A stretch of 64,000 bases of DNA from NCBI RefSeq assembly GCF_019464495.1, contig NZ_CP080492.1, positions 3,286,001 through 3,350,000 of the forward strand, given 5' to 3'. The notes beneath the pieces were generated by a model. The model was not told the origin of the DNA. It did no database searches and saw only the letters and a list, made by a program, of their open reading frames with translations. Positions 8,983 through 19,370 of this stretch are shown piece by piece (the first letter of the stretch is position 1; every line of letters begins with the position of its first letter). The stretch is from Leucobacter luti. GTDB lineage: Bacteria > Actinomycetota > Actinomycetes > Actinomycetales > Microbacteriaceae. The position numbers and the translations under genes are program-made.

Positions 8983-8995
8983 GCCGGCGCCCCAG

Positions 8996-10726
8996 CTAGC
9001 CATGCACGCCAGGCGGGATGAGACGCGTTTCGTGGGCGTCAAGCGCAATCTCAGCTGCGCGCAGCGCCTGTGAGCTGTAGCGACCGATCGCTCGTTCATC
9101 GAGCAGTGCGGTGCGCTGCGCGTCGAGTGCCACCCTGCTGAGCCGCACCAGGGCCTGGCCGGGTGTCTCTTCGCTCGGTACGGTGAGCGATCCGGTAGCC
9201 GCCAGGTTCATCATGATGGGGGTGAGACTGTTGCGGGCGTTCGCCCGTGCGCGCGCAACGATCTCGTCGGACGGGGCGGGCTGTTCGCTGTCTGCGCTCG
9301 CAAGTGCGTCATCGATTGCCTCGTCTGAGGCCTCGATCAGATCGCTTTTGAGTGCTGCAAGCTCAGTTGCGCTTGCGCCGGCCCCCGAGCCGTTGGGCCA
9401 GAGCTTTCGAATGACGAGCGGCAGTGTGAGGCCGTGCAAGAGGAGCGTCATGACAGCCACCGCGAACGCGATAAGGATGATTTGCGGACGGTAGGGTATC
9501 CCCACCGGGATCGACTGCGCTGCGGCGAGCGTCACCACACCGCGCATTCCGCTCCAGGAGAGGACGGCGCCATCACGCCACCCGAGTCGCTGGTGGCGCT
9601 CGTGCTCGAGATCAGCGCGGGTGCGTTCGGCCAGGAGCTTGACGCGCTGCACTCTCGGCGACGCGGGATTGTTCGTCGCTTTCGCGCTGCGAGCCATGCG
9701 TGAAAGTCCGTTGCTGCGCTGCGTGTAACGGTCGAGTGAGCCACGCATTGAGGCAATGAGCGGCACCATGAACGCCGCGCGGCACACGATGAGCACAGCC
9801 ACCAGCACGAGTGAGATCAGCGCGACGTGTTCGAGGCGCAGCGCACTGTCGCCGACGTGTTCTCCGAGTGCGTGGAGTTGCAGCCCCATCACGAGGAACA
9901 CTCCGTTTTCCATGGCGAACTGCACTGTGCGCCAGTTCAGACGCTCGTTCATTCGGGCGGTCGCGCTGAATCGACGAGAGGCGTGATGTCCGGTGTACAA
10001 GCCTGTGACCACGACGGCGAGCACCCCGGAGGCACCGATCGCCTCGGCGGGGATGAAGGAAACGAAGGGAACCGCAAACGAAATCATCGTGTCATAGACG
10101 GGATTGCGCAACTTCGCACGCATCCACACCGTGACCATGCCGATCAGGCCGCCGACGATGATCGCCGCAGTGACGGAGAATGCAAACGACCCGGCAGCGT
10201 CCCAAAACACAAAGGTGCCGGAGACTGCGGCGATGGCGGTCTTGAGAAGCACGAGCGAGGTCGCATCATTCACCAGGCTCTCACCCTCGAGAATTGCTAC
10301 GACCCGATCCGGCATCCCGAGCCGTTTACCTATCGAGGTCGCGGCGACCGCGTCAGTGGGGCTGATCACGGCACCGAGAGCGATAGCCACGGGGAACGGG
10401 ATCGCTGGCACGACGAGGTGCAGCACGAATCCGATGATGACCGCAGTACTGATGACCAGTAGCACCGAGAGGCCCACGACTGGGCGGAGATTGCGACGAA
10501 AATCGATCAGCGGCACGTTGACCGCTGCGGCATAGAGCAACGGAGGCAGCACGCCGAGCAAGATGACTTCCGGGTCGATCTCGACGAGCGGCACGAACGG
10601 AAGGTACCCCACCCCGATCCCCACCACCACGAGCACGAGCGGTGCCGCGACGCCGATCTTGCTCCCCAAGATGGACGCCCCCACAAGCACGACGACGGCG
10701 ATGACTGCGATCAGGGCGACTTCCAT
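8996..10726 (-). CDS. Na+/H+ antiporter, CPA1 family
   Basis: Integral membrane cation/proton antiporter of 576 aa, with about 12 membrane segments in the first 420 residues. Hallmarks of the CPA1 transport core are ISPTDAVAATSIGKRLG and LEGESLVNDATSLVLL, containing the conserved Asp pair/Asn-Asp used for ion exchange, and LSWSGMRGVVTLAAAQSIP near the second half. A hydrophilic, helical C-terminal tail of about 140 residues follows, a usual regulatory portion. The gene starts 12 bases after the stop of the winged-helix protein gene and is therefore probably in one operon with it. It should extrude Na+ and help control cytoplasmic pH. Confidence 0.94.
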   Translation of the reverse strand: MEVALIAVIAVVVLVGASILGSKIGVAAPLVLVVVGIGVGYLPFVPLVEIDPEVILLGVLPPLLYAAAVNVPLIDFRRNLRPVVGLSVLLVISTAVIIGFVLHLVVPAIPFPVAIALGAVISPTDAVAATSIGKRLGMPDRVVAILEGESLVNDATSLVLLKTAIAAVSGTFVFWDAAGSFAFSVTAAIIVGGLIGMVTVWMRAKLRNPVYDTMISFAVPFVSFIPAEAIGASGVLAVVVTGLYTGHHASRRFSATARMNERLNWRTVQFAMENGVFLVMGLQLHALGEHVGDSALRLEHVALISLVLVAVLIVCRAAFMVPLIASMRGSLDRYTQRSNGLSRMARSAKATNNPASPRVQRVKLLAERTRADLEHERHQRLGWRDGAVLSWSGMRGVVTLAAAQSIPVGIPYRPQIILIAFAVAVMTLLLHGLTLPLVIRKLWPNGSGAGASATELAALKSDLIEASDEAIDDALASADSEQPAPSDEIVARARANARNSLTPIMMNLAATGSLTVPSEETPGQALVRLSRVALDAQRTALLDERAIGRYSSQALRAAEIALDAHETRLIPPGVHG

Positions 10727-10738
10727 ATTTCTAGCCTC

Positions 10739-11959
10739 TCACGTGCCACTTATCTGGGGTTTCGGAGTCTCCTGGAGATCGAATGTGAGCGGCGCGAACC
10801 CGTGGAATTCGCACCAGCGTGCGAGCTCTGGCATGAGCGCACTGGGATCGACGCGCTCGCCAGGCAGTGCGGTGAGCTCGATGCCGCTCCCGATACGCTG
10901 TCCGCGGCGCCAGGTGCCACGCACCCGTCCATCAGATACCACGGTCGCGAGGAACATGCCGTTGCGGCCGGGGACGATCCGGTCGAAGTGCGCGGGATCC
11001 AATTGCGCTGCGCGGTCGGTGTAGCCCAGGAGGTGCTCGTCGAAGGCGGGGAGTAGCAGCCACTCGGAGAGCTGCGGGGTTGGCCTGCTGGCGGGCAGGA
11101 TCGTACCGAGCGTCTCCGGTGTCACCCAATACTGTGGGCCTGACGCGTCATTGAGGCGCACCGGTACGACGCCACCAGCCTCTGCCGTGAGTGCCAGGGC
11201 GCGACGCGCTTCACGTACCGTGAGTCCGGTCCACCACGCGAAATCTTTCTCGGTGACCGGACCGCGAGCCGCCGTGTACCGGCACGCGAGTTCTCCGAGC
11301 GCGTCATCGCCAGTCAGTGTGCGTGGGGCGGTGATCCACTCATCTGCTCGCACGAGCAATGGTTCCCCAGAGTCATGCACGGGGCCAAACGTTGTGAGAC
11401 CGTTCTGACACAGCCACCAGATCACGTGGTACCGCCACCCTGACTGCCACTCGATCCCCGCGTCCGTCCACACGGCAGACAAGCCGTCGCGGTCGAGCGC
11501 GTTGCCACCGCGCAGCGCCGCGAGCGACACGTCCACGATCCTGTCGAGCGTTGCATCACCGAGCCCGATCGTCTCCCGCCGCTTGGGCGCTCCCGCGAGC
11601 ACGCGATGGTTCAACGCCGTCTGCATCCAGCCAATGTCTTCCGCGGCAACGACGTGGATCGTGCCGCGCATGGGCCACGAACGCACGATTCGGGCCTCGC
11701 TGAACGCCGCGTGCACGTCAGCGACGGTGGTGCCGGGCGTGCGCACTCCCAGCGCCCAGCGCGCTGATCGCCAGTCCTGCCCCTGCACAGCGAGCATGCG
11801 CTGGGCTGTCTCGGCGATCCTGGCTGGTCCCGATTCAGTTGTGCGCGCCGCCGCGGTTCCGGAGCCCACTCCACGTGCCTGCGCTCCTGGCTGCACACCT
11901 AAGCCGAGCGCGTGCACGCGCAGCCGCAGGAGGTCGTCTGGGCTCAGGATCGAGGTCAT
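10739..11959 (-). CDS. Winged-helix DNA-binding domain protein (AlkZ/YcaQ-related superfamily)
   Basis: Protein of 406 aa resembling the HTH_42 winged-helix family to which DNA glycosylases AlkZ/YcaQ belong. Typical features are an N-terminal LRLRVHALGL segment, a middle block with RSWPMRGTIHVVAAEDIGWM, WWLCQNGLTTFGPV and LLPAFDEHLLGY, and a C-terminal RIVPGRNGMF...VVSDGRVRGTWRR block. The start MTSILSPDDLL is chosen because the 55 upstream in-frame residues are low-quality sequence. Actinobacterial members of this size are mostly uncharacterised; a DNA-lesion or DNA-binding role is a family-level guess. It precedes the antiporter gene in the same operon, with no evident functional link. Confidence 0.85.
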   Translation of the reverse strand: MTSILSPDDLLRLRVHALGLGVQPGAQARGVGSGTAAARTTESGPARIAETAQRMLAVQGQDWRSARWALGVRTPGTTVADVHAAFSEARIVRSWPMRGTIHVVAAEDIGWMQTALNHRVLAGAPKRRETIGLGDATLDRIVDVSLAALRGGNALDRDGLSAVWTDAGIEWQSGWRYHVIWWLCQNGLTTFGPVHDSGEPLLVRADEWITAPRTLTGDDALGELACRYTAARGPVTEKDFAWWTGLTVREARRALALTAEAGGVVPVRLNDASGPQYWVTPETLGTILPASRPTPQLSEWLLLPAFDEHLLGYTDRAAQLDPAHFDRIVPGRNGMFLATVVSDGRVRGTWRRGQRIGSGIELTALPGERVDPSALMPELARWCEFHGFAPLTFDLQETPKPQISGT

Positions 11960-11999
11960 TCGCTCAGTGTAAACCTGAGCGTTCCTGGGCCGCGAGCAG

Positions 12000-13082
12000 T
12001 CAGAACCGTGCGCGGTGGTACGGCGCGGGCACGAGCTCTGCGGCCACGGGCGCCCGCAGTTCATGGGCCCAGGAGATCGGCAGGTGCGGGTTCGCGAGCA
12101 GGGGCCGGCCCAGGTAGACGACATCGGCCTGCCCGGTGCTCAGGATCGCCTCGGCCTGCTCGGCGGAAGTAATGAGTCCGACCGCGCCGACGGGCAGCGG
12201 GCCCTGTCGCAGCGAAGCGGCGAGCGGCACCTGGTAGGAGGGGCCGACGGGGATCGGGGCGCTCGGCAGGTTCGCTGCGGAGGACACGTCGATGAGATCG
12301 GCGCCGTCCTCGGCGAGCCAGGCCACCACGACACCGCTTTCGGCTAGGTCAAAGCCACCATCCACCCACTCGGTGGCTGAGAGCCGCACGACAACGGGAA
12401 GCTCAGGGTGCGCTCCGCGGATCGCACGCACTGTCTCGCGCAGCAGCCTGGCGCGTCCCGCGAGGTCGCCGCCGTAGCCGTCGTCTCTCAGGTTCGAGAG
12501 GGGGGAGAGGAACTCGTGGAGGAGGTAACCGTGGGCAGCGTGCACCTCGATCGCGTCGAAGCCCGCTGCGACCGCGCGTCCGGCCGCTGCGACGAATGCC
12601 GCTGTGATGGAGTGGAGCTCGGGAACCTCCAGTGCGCGCGGTGTGGTGAAATCTCCGAACGGAACTGCCGAGGGGGCAACAGTCTCCCAGCCGCCCTCGG
12701 AGGACGGCTGCGTGCCAGCGGGGAAGCCGGGAAGTGCGGGGTAGGTGCTTGCCTTGCGGCCTGCGTGAGCGAGTTGCACGCTGATCCGTGCTCCGTGTGC
12801 GTGCGCGATCTCCGCGAGCCGCGCGAAGGCAGGCGTGTGCTCGTCGGACCACAGGCCTAAATCACGCGGGGAGATTCGTCCCTCCGCGGTGACCGCGGTC
12901 GCTTCAAGTGTTACCAGGCCAGCGCCTCCGCGGGCGAGCGCTCCAACGTGCACGAGGTGCCAGTCGCGCGGAATCCCATCGAGCTCGGTCACCGAGTACT
13001 GGCACATGGGCGCAACCCAGAGCCGGTTGCGCACCTCCATACCTCGCAACGTGAACGGGCGGAAGAGATACGGATCTGCCAT
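12000..13082 (-). CDS. NADH:flavin oxidoreductase, Old Yellow Enzyme family (YqjM/NamA-like)
   Basis: FMN-dependent ene-reductase of 360 aa with a TIM-barrel fold. The N-terminus [25 protein letters not shown] carries the Cys27 typical of the thermophilic-like/YqjM subgroup. The substrate-binding helix region shows [19 protein letters not shown], and the phosphate-binding end reads [13 protein letters not shown]...[14 protein letters not shown]. The start is set at MADPYLF; 24 upstream in-frame residues have no family match. Such enzymes reduce alpha,beta-unsaturated carbonyls and often serve detoxification. The gene stands alone, divergent from the DUF2130 gene across about 180 bases that must carry both promoters. 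Confidence 0.94.
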   Translation of the reverse strand: MADPYLFRPFTLRGMEVRNRLWVAPMCQYSVTELDGIPRDWHLVHVGALARGGAGLVTLEATAVTAEGRISPRDLGLWSDEHTPAFARLAEIAHAHGARISVQLAHAGRKASTYPALPGFPAGTQPSSEGGWETVAPSAVPFGDFTTPRALEVPELHSITAAFVAAAGRAVAAGFDAIEVHAAHGYLLHEFLSPLSNLRDDGYGGDLAGRARLLRETVRAIRGAHPELPVVVRLSATEWVDGGFDLAESGVVVAWLAEDGADLIDVSSAANLPSAPIPVGPSYQVPLAASLRQGPLPVGAVGLITSAEQAEAILSTGQADVVYLGRPLLANPHLPISWAHELRAPVAAELVPAPYHRARF

Positions 13083-13259
13083 GGCGGAAGTGTACTGGCG
13101 CGGCCCTGCAGAGTTGCCGGGGGGTCGGTGTGCGGGAGCTGGAAGCTGGATCAAGGTGCCGGATCGGCCTGCGGGATCGGCCTGCCGAACTGTGAATGTC
13201 AGGGGCCTGTGCCAGGGTTAGTCAGTGTCACAGCCTACGTACCGGTGAAGGAGGCCACC

Positions 13260-14687
13260 ATGCACGAGATCCAGTGTCCACACTGCGGCAAAGCATTCAC
13301 CGTTGATGAAGCCGGGTACGCGGACATCCTGAAGCAGGTGCGCGATAGCGAGTTTGAAGCCCAACTGCACGAGCGATTGCAGCTCGCAGAGCAAGAAAAA
13401 CAGAACGCCCTCAAACTCGCCGAGGCGACAGCGGCTGGCGCGCTGCAGGAAACTGCCGCGGCCAAGGACGCGGAGATACAGCGGCTTGTCGCCCGGCTCG
13501 ATGCAGGAGAAACCGCGCAGAAGCTCGCGGTGGCAGAAGCACTGAGCACCGTGGAGAAGGAGCGGGACGCGCTCGCGGCACAGGTGGCGCAGGTGCAGCG
13601 AGAGCAGGAAGCCGCGGTCGAGCTCGCCGAGGCGAAGATCGCCGCGCATCTGCAGAAGCAGCTCGCGGAGCAGGAAACCGCAGTGCGAGATCTCCGTGCG
13701 CAGCTTGCGTCCGACAAACTCGAACGCCAGATCGAGGTCACGGAGGCAGTCGGTGCCGTGGCGAAGGAACGAGATGAGCTCAAGAACGGGCTCGATCGCG
13801 CGCAACTGGAGAAGCAGCTCGCTGAGCAGGCACTCAAAGAGCGCTACGAAATGCAGCTGAAAGATCGCGACGACGCGATCGAGCGATTGCGCGATATGAA
13901 GGCCAGGCTGTCGACGAAGATGATTGGCGAGAGTCTTGAGCAGCACTGCGAGACCACGTTCAATCAAATTCGCGCCACCGCGTTCCCGAACGCCTACTTC
14001 GAGAAGGACAATGACGCGAGCAGCGGCAGCAAGGGCGACTTCATCTTCCGCGACGAGGACCTTGCGGGGGTCGAGATCGTGTCGATCATGTTCGAGATGA
14101 AGAACGAGGCCGATGGCACGGCCACGAAACACAAGAACGAAGACTTCCTGAAAGAGCTCGACAAGGACCGGAGGGAGAAGGGCTGCGAATACGCGGTGCT
14201 CGTCTCACTGCTCGAACCGGAGAGCGAACTCTACAACGGCGGTATTGTTGATGTGTCGCACCGCTACCCGAAAATGTATGTGGTGCGCCCCCAGTTCTTC
14301 ATTCCGTTGATCACGCTGTTGCGCAACGCGGCGCTGAACTCTCTGAAGTACAAGACGGAGCTCGAACTCGTGCGGTCGCAGAACATCGACATCACGAATT
14401 TCGAGGAAGAACTCGACTCGTTCAAGAGCGCGTTCGGGCGCAACTACGAACTTGCCTCAGCCCAGTTCCAGGAAGCGATCAAACGCATCGACACCTCGAT
14501 CCGTGAGATGGAAAAGGTGCGAGAGCAACTGCTGAAATCAGAGAACAACCTGCGGCTCGCCAACGACAAAGCGCAGGGGGTCACCGTGAAGAAGCTCACG
14601 CGCGGCAACGCGACGATGCAGGCGAGATTCGCGGAGCTGGAACCAACGAACACGGCAGCACCTACGAAGGAGAACCCCGACACATGA
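13260..14687 (+). CDS. DUF2130 protein with zinc finger, coiled coil and nuclease-like C-terminal domain
   Basis: Protein of 475 aa. The N-terminus is a short zinc-binding element, CPHCGKAF at residues 6-13. About residues 25-220 are a long Ala/Glu/Lys/Gln-rich coiled coil. The C-terminal DUF2130 domain follows: [12 protein letters not shown] (Glu227 in the first helix), [10 protein letters not shown] (Asp260) and IMFEMKNE (Glu279-Met-Lys281). The D...ExK arrangement is what a PD-(D/E)XK nuclease active site looks like, reminiscent of RmuC; this reading is mine. GGAGG lies just before the ATG; the long upstream extension of the frame is rejected. Its stop overlaps the start of a large helicase by 4 bases, so the two proteins are almost certainly made together. 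Confidence 0.9.
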   Translation: MHEIQCPHCGKAFTVDEAGYADILKQVRDSEFEAQLHERLQLAEQEKQNALKLAEATAAGALQETAAAKDAEIQRLVARLDAGETAQKLAVAEALSTVEKERDALAAQVAQVQREQEAAVELAEAKIAAHLQKQLAEQETAVRDLRAQLASDKLERQIEVTEAVGAVAKERDELKNGLDRAQLEKQLAEQALKERYEMQLKDRDDAIERLRDMKARLSTKMIGESLEQHCETTFNQIRATAFPNAYFEKDNDASSGSKGDFIFRDEDLAGVEIVSIMFEMKNEADGTATKHKNEDFLKELDKDRREKGCEYAVLVSLLEPESELYNGGIVDVSHRYPKMYVVRPQFFIPLITLLRNAALNSLKYKTELELVRSQNIDITNFEEELDSFKSAFGRNYELASAQFQEAIKRIDTSIREMEKVREQLLKSENNLRLANDKAQGVTVKKLTRGNATMQARFAELEPTNTAAPTKENPDT

Positions 14688-17287
14688 GCCTGCAACAGGC
14701 GCTCGAGCGTGCGCGAGCCAACGGCACAGGCGGTGCCGACGAGGCGTTCGCTGCGTTCGAAGAGTGGGCGCTGGAGGAACGGGGGCTGCAACTGTACCCA
14801 GCGCAGGAGGAAGCTGTGCTCGGCATCACCCTCGGCAGCAATGTGATTCTCGCCACGCCAACAGGCACCGGCAAATCGCTCGTGGCAATCGGTGCGCACT
14901 TTATTGCCCTGGTCGAGGGGCGGCGCACGGTCTACACCGCGCCGATTAAGGCGCTCGTGAGCGAGAAGTTCTTCGACCTTGTTGAGGTATTCGGTGCCGA
15001 GCGCGTCGGAATGATCACCGGTGACTCGTCGATCAACTCTGATGCCCCGATCCTGTGCTGCACCGCAGAGATTCTCGCAAACCTCGCGATTCGAGACAAG
15101 AACGTCGACAATCCGGAGACGGGCGGGATCACTCAGGTGATCATGGACGAGTTCCACTACTACGCCGACCCAGACCGCGGCTGGGCGTGGCAGGTCCCGC
15201 TGCTGCTGATGCACGACGCGCAGTTCCTGCTCATGTCCGCAACACTTGGCGACGTCACCGAGCTCGCCTCGGATCTCAGCGACGCAACGGGGCGCGACAC
15301 TGCGCTTGTCACCGGAGTTGAACGGCCGGTGCCCCTCAGCTTCAGCTACGAAGTGGCCCCAGCGCACGAGGTGGTCGAGCAGCTCATCGCTGATCGTGAG
15401 ACTCCGGCGTATCTCGTGCACTTCAACCAGTCACACGCGGTCGAGCAGGCACAGGCGCTCGCATCGATCAAGATTGTCGATCGCGCCGGACGCGACGAGA
15501 TCGCAGCGGCGATTGGCGAGTTCCGTTTCTCCACCGGCTTTGGCAACACACTGTCTCGGCTCGTCCGCTCCGGGATCGGCGTGCACCACGCAGGGATGTT
15601 GCCGCGCTATCGCCGCCTCGTCGAACAGCTCGCCCAGCGCGGCCTGTTACGCGTCATCTGCGGCACTGACACGCTCGGTGTCGGCATCAATGTGCCGATC
15701 CGCACCGTCGTGATCACGGCGCTCACCAAGTTCGACGGCGAGAAGATGCGCAGACTCTCCGCGCGCGAGTTTCATCAGATCTCGGGCCGCGCTGGGCGAG
15801 CGGGCTACGACACTGAGGGTGACGTGATCGCTCTCGCGCCCGAACATGAGATTGAGAATGCGAAAGCCGTGGCGAAGGCCGCAGCCAAAGCGTCAGCCGG
15901 CACAGGCGGGAAGAAGGCCAAGCCGGTCAAGAAGAAATCGGCTCCGCAGGGCTTCGTCGCGTGGAGCGAGCAGACCTTCGAAAAGCTCATCAGCTCAGAG
16001 CCCGAGCCGCTCGTGAGCCGTATGCGGGTAACGCACGCCATGGTGCTCGGTGTGATCGGCCGCGGTGAGGAGTGGGAGGGCGAGGCCCTCAACACGATGC
16101 AGATGCTGATCTTCGATAGCCACGAGCCGCGCGCGGCCCAGTTCGCGCACGCGCGCACCGCACTGTCGATCTTCCGCACGCTCCGCAACGGCGGCATTGT
16201 TGAAATTCACGAGGATGAGCGCGGCCAGCGCCTACTCCGGCTCACGGTGGAACTGCAGGCGAACTTCGCACTGAACCAGCCGCTCTCACCGTTTGCGCTC
16301 GCCGCGATTGAGCTGCTCGATCCCGAGTCTGAGTCCTATCCGCTCGACGTGATCTCGATCATCGAGGCGACGCTCGAGAATCCGCGCGCGATCGTGCGCG
16401 CGCAGGAGTATCGCGCCCGAGGCGAGGCCGTTGCTGCGATGAAGGCCGAGGGGATCGAATACGAGGAGCGTATGGAGCTGCTCGAAGCGATCACCTACCC
16501 CCAGCCGCTGAAAGAACTGCTTGACGAGGCCTTCCACGAATACGTGAAAGAGGTACCGTGGGCGCGCGACTACGAGCTGCGACCGAAATCGATCGTGCGC
16601 GACATGGTTGAGCGAGCCTTCGGATTCCGGGACCTGGTGTCGTTCTATCAGCTCGGGCGTGCTGAGGGCGGTGTGCTGCGCTACCTGAGCGACGCGTACC
16701 GTGCCATCGAGCGGACAGTGCCGGAGCAAGCCAAGAACCCAGCGCTCGAAGAGCTCATCGATTGGCTCGGCGAGCTGGTGCGCCAGGTGGATTCCAGCCT
16801 GATCGACGAGTGGAACGAGCTCGCGAACCCGGATCCCGAGGCGCACCGCGCCACGACTGCTGGTGGCATCGATCTCGCGCCGCCAGCCCGCTCCGTACTC
16901 ACCAACGAGCGTGCGTTCGGGGTCATGCTGCGCAACGCGTTGTTCCGTCGCGTGCAGGCGGCGGCATTCGAGCGCTATGCCGAGCTTGCAGAACTTGACG
17001 GTCCGCACGGGTTCGGAGAGCAGCGCTGGCGCGACGCGCTCGCCGGGTATTACACGGAGTACGACGAGATTCGCACCGACACTGACGCGCGCGCTGCGGC
17101 CCTGCTCGAGATCGACCGCGGTGCTGATGCGCAAGCAGCCGGAGTGTGGAAGTTTCGGCAGGTGCTGCTCGACCCTGCGGGCGACCGCGACTGGGCAATC
17201 GAAGGGGTCATTGACCTGGAGGCCACGGAGGCCGAGGGCGAACCCGCGGTGCGCGTGCAGCGCGTAGGACCCTTGACGGGCGAGTAA
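14684..17287 (+). CDS. Ski2-like DEAD/DEAH-box helicase with DUF3516-type C-terminus
   Basis: ATP-dependent superfamily 2 helicase of 867 aa. Motif I is [12 protein letters not shown] (Lys64), motif II is MDEFH (Asp155), motif [11 protein letters not shown], and motifs [26 protein letters not shown] and [13 protein letters not shown] basic Lys/Ala linker follows (about residues 390-415), then a long helical C-terminal region matching the actinobacterial DUF3516 extension. Start and preceding stop share ATGA with the DUF2130 gene, implying coupled translation. Homologues are described only as putative nucleic-acid helicases. With the coupled nuclease-like partner, RNA turnover or DNA repair are both plausible. 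Confidence 0.93.
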   Translation: MSLQQALERARANGTGGADEAFAAFEEWALEERGLQLYPAQEEAVLGITLGSNVILATPTGTGKSLVAIGAHFIALVEGRRTVYTAPIKALVSEKFFDLVEVFGAERVGMITGDSSINSDAPILCCTAEILANLAIRDKNVDNPETGGITQVIMDEFHYYADPDRGWAWQVPLLLMHDAQFLLMSATLGDVTELASDLSDATGRDTALVTGVERPVPLSFSYEVAPAHEVVEQLIADRETPAYLVHFNQSHAVEQAQALASIKIVDRAGRDEIAAAIGEFRFSTGFGNTLSRLVRSGIGVHHAGMLPRYRRLVEQLAQRGLLRVICGTDTLGVGINVPIRTVVITALTKFDGEKMRRLSAREFHQISGRAGRAGYDTEGDVIALAPEHEIENAKAVAKAAAKASAGTGGKKAKPVKKKSAPQGFVAWSEQTFEKLISSEPEPLVSRMRVTHAMVLGVIGRGEEWEGEALNTMQMLIFDSHEPRAAQFAHARTALSIFRTLRNGGIVEIHEDERGQRLLRLTVELQANFALNQPLSPFALAAIELLDPESESYPLDVISIIEATLENPRAIVRAQEYRARGEAVAAMKAEGIEYEERMELLEAITYPQPLKELLDEAFHEYVKEVPWARDYELRPKSIVRDMVERAFGFRDLVSFYQLGRAEGGVLRYLSDAYRAIERTVPEQAKNPALEELIDWLGELVRQVDSSLIDEWNELANPDPEAHRATTAGGIDLAPPARSVLTNERAFGVMLRNALFRRVQAAAFERYAELAELDGPHGFGEQRWRDALAGYYTEYDEIRTDTDARAAALLEIDRGADAQAAGVWKFRQVLLDPAGDRDWAIEGVIDLEATEAEGEPAVRVQRVGPLTGE

Positions 17288-17336
17288 GACCGCTGCCCAC
17301 CCCGCACTTGACGAGTTCGCTTGAATGGAGAAACAC

Positions 17337-18073
17337 ATGAGCCCCACTGCGCTGACCACCGAACTGTTCCTCGCGAACGCTGATCACACGCTCCTCGCCC
17401 CCAGCACCACCCCGGCTGAGCTGGAGACCTTCCTCCTCGCCGCGCGCGAACTCGGCGTTGCCCGAGTCTGCATCAGCCCGACGCTGATCGAGGAAGCTGC
17501 TGGTCCGCTGCGCAGCAGCCCAGTGCAGGTCGTCACCGTCGTTGGCTTCCCGAGCGGTGTGCACGCGGCCGAGGTGAAAGCTGCCGAGGCGGCGCAGGCC
17601 GTAAGCGACGGTGCAGCCGAAATCGATATGGTCGTGAACCGCGGGCTCGTGCGCGCGGGGGACTGGTCGGGCGTCGAGGCCGAGATCAGCGCCGTCCGGG
17701 AGGCAGCGACGGACCGCGTTCTCAAGGTAATCCTTGAAACTGCTGCGCTGAGTGATGCAGAGATCATCGGCGCGTGCCGTGCAGCCGAAGCGGCTGGCGC
17801 CGACTTCGTGAAGACGTCAACCGGATTCGATCCGGCGGGCGGGGCAAGTGTGCACGCCGTGCGGCTGATGGCGGATACCGTCGGCGGGCGTCTCGGGATT
17901 AAAGCCTCCGGGGGATTCGCACCGCCGCTGCGGTCCGAGAACTCTGGGCTGCCGGCGCCACGCGGTTCGGCGTTTCCGGCACGGCCGCGATCCTCGCGGA
18001 GTGGGACGACACTGCGCGTGCGGCCTCGAACACCGGCTCGGGATCGGGCTCGGGATCGGGATCGGGCTACTGA
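17337..18073 (+). pseudogene. deoC: Deoxyribose-phosphate aldolase, broken by a one-base frameshift
   Basis: Class I aldolase that splits 2-deoxyribose-5-phosphate into glyceraldehyde-3-phosphate and acetaldehyde. Catalytic residues are present: Asp98 ([10 protein letters not shown]), Schiff-base Lys159 (DFVKTSTGF) and Lys189 (LGIKASGG). After Gly193 the frame runs into nonsense, but the next frame resumes exactly with [29 protein letters not shown], the normal end of DeoC. The break is at a run of five G (17910-17914): one missing base, or a -1 slip after GGA at 17913-17915, restores a protein of about 245 aa. The restored C-terminus carries an odd Gly-Ser tail ([13 protein letters not shown]) encoded by a 6-bp repeat. 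GGAG lies 6 bases before the ATG. A sequencing error is likeliest; true inactivation or programmed frameshifting are alternatives. Confidence 0.88.
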
Positions 18074-18144
18074 TGTCGGACCGTGCAAAGTGTCAATCTG
18101 TGCCAGGAGCCAGCTCTCGCCCGCCACGGCTCTAGACTGAGCAC

Positions 18145-19200
18145 ATGCGCCTCGGAGTAATCGACGTTGGGTCCAACACCGTCCACCTGCTGGTGGTTGA
18201 TGCTCACCCCGGTGCGAGCCCTGACCCGTACCACTCGCAGCGCTCAGTGCTGAGACTCATGCGCTACCTCGACTCGGACGGTGCCATCGTCGAAGAGGGA
18301 GTGCGCCTGATCGTCGCGGCGATCGCTGAGTCAGTGCGCATCGCCCACGAGATCGGCGTCGATGATCTGATCTGCACGGCGACCAGTGCCATCCGCGAGG
18401 CCGCCAATGGTGAAGCCGTGCTCGCGCGCATTGCCAAGGAAACGGGTGTCTCGCTGCACGTGCTCTCCGGCGAAGACGAGGCGCGGATCACGATGCTCGC
18501 GGTGCGTCGCTGGCTCGGTTGGTCCGCTGGCGAGATCCTCCTCTTCGATATCGGGGGCGGCTCGTTCGAAATCGCGCAGGGCGCGGACGAGTATCCGGAC
18601 GTACAGGTGTCGCTCCCGCTCGGGGCAGGGCGCACCACGATCAACTATCTCGCCGAGGATCCGCCGCCGCGGGAGGCCGTCTCCGCGCTGCGAATGCACG
18701 CGCGCAACGAATTCACCCGGGTGCGCGAGGAGCTGTTCCTCGACCGGCCACGCCCGAAGCGTGTGGTGGGTACCTCGAAGACGATCCGTTCGCTTGCCCG
18801 GCTCATCGGGGGCCCCTCGGATCCAGAAACCGGTGATCTCGCTCCGCTCCACTACGCGGGTCTGCGGGAGTGGGAGCCCACCCTGCGAGACATGCCCTCG
18901 AACGTGCGTGAGTATTTGCCTGGCATCACTCCGGAGCGCGGCTATCAGATCATGGCGGGTGCGATCGTGCTGCGCACCGCCATGAAAGTGTTCGAAGTTT
19001 CGACTCTCACGATCTCGCCGTGGGCGCTGCGCGAAGGCATCGTGCTCCGCTACATTGATGCGCTTGACGGGCGCGGGGCTGAGCCCGTTGAAGAAGCCGA
19101 CGAAGCTGCGGCGCCGAGCGAAGCTCCGGCACCCAACGAAGCTCCGGCACCCAACGAAGCTCCGGCACCCGCTGAGTTCGGATCCCCGCGTACCGCATAG
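18145..19200 (+). CDS. Ppx/GppA family exopolyphosphatase
   Basis: ASKHA-fold phosphatase of 351 aa that hydrolyses terminal phosphates of polyphosphate and/or pppGpp. Phosphate-binding signatures are LGVIDVGSNTVHLLVVD at the N-terminus and LLFDIGGGSFEIAQG around residues 133-147; CTATSAIREAANG carries a further conserved segment. It is the short Ppx type common in Actinobacteria, without the HD domain. The last 30 residues are an APAPNE repeat (APNEAPAPNEAPAP) from an 18-bp tandem repeat and are probably disordered. It stands about 70 bases after the deoC end. Confidence 0.93.
   Translation: MRLGVIDVGSNTVHLLVVDAHPGASPDPYHSQRSVLRLMRYLDSDGAIVEEGVRLIVAAIAESVRIAHEIGVDDLICTATSAIREAANGEAVLARIAKETGVSLHVLSGEDEARITMLAVRRWLGWSAGEILLFDIGGGSFEIAQGADEYPDVQVSLPLGAGRTTINYLAEDPPPREAVSALRMHARNEFTRVREELFLDRPRPKRVVGTSKTIRSLARLIGGPSDPETGDLAPLHYAGLREWEPTLRDMPSNVREYLPGITPERGYQIMAGAIVLRTAMKVFEVSTLTISPWALREGIVLRYIDALDGRGAEPVEEADEAAAPSEAPAPNEAPAPNEAPAPAEFGSPRTA
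19130..19172 (+). repeat. 18-bp in-gene tandem repeat in the Ppx/GppA tail
   Basis: The unit GAAGCTCCGGCACCCAAC is repeated two and a half times without error and encodes the EAPAPN hexapeptide repeat at the protein's C-terminus. The unit length keeps the frame. Confidence 0.85.
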
Positions 19201-19201
19201 G

Positions 19202-19251
19202 CCGGTGCCATCCGGTGCTAGCCGGTGCTATCCGGTGCCAGCCGGTCCGGC
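19202..19251. repeat. 10-bp tandem repeat after the Ppx/GppA gene
   Basis: Five copies of a CCGGTGCYAK-type decamer, the last one degenerate, immediately follow the stop codon. The rest of the gap to the LysR gene stop (19371) shows nothing recognisable. Confidence 0.8.
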
Positions 19252-19370
19252 GTGAACCGGTGCGCTCCCATACTGCGTGATCTCGTGTGGTTCGTCCCCG
19301 AACCACACACGGAGACGTGCCGCATCAAGCGCCGGCGGGGCAGCGTGGGGATGTGCATCAGCGTATTGGT

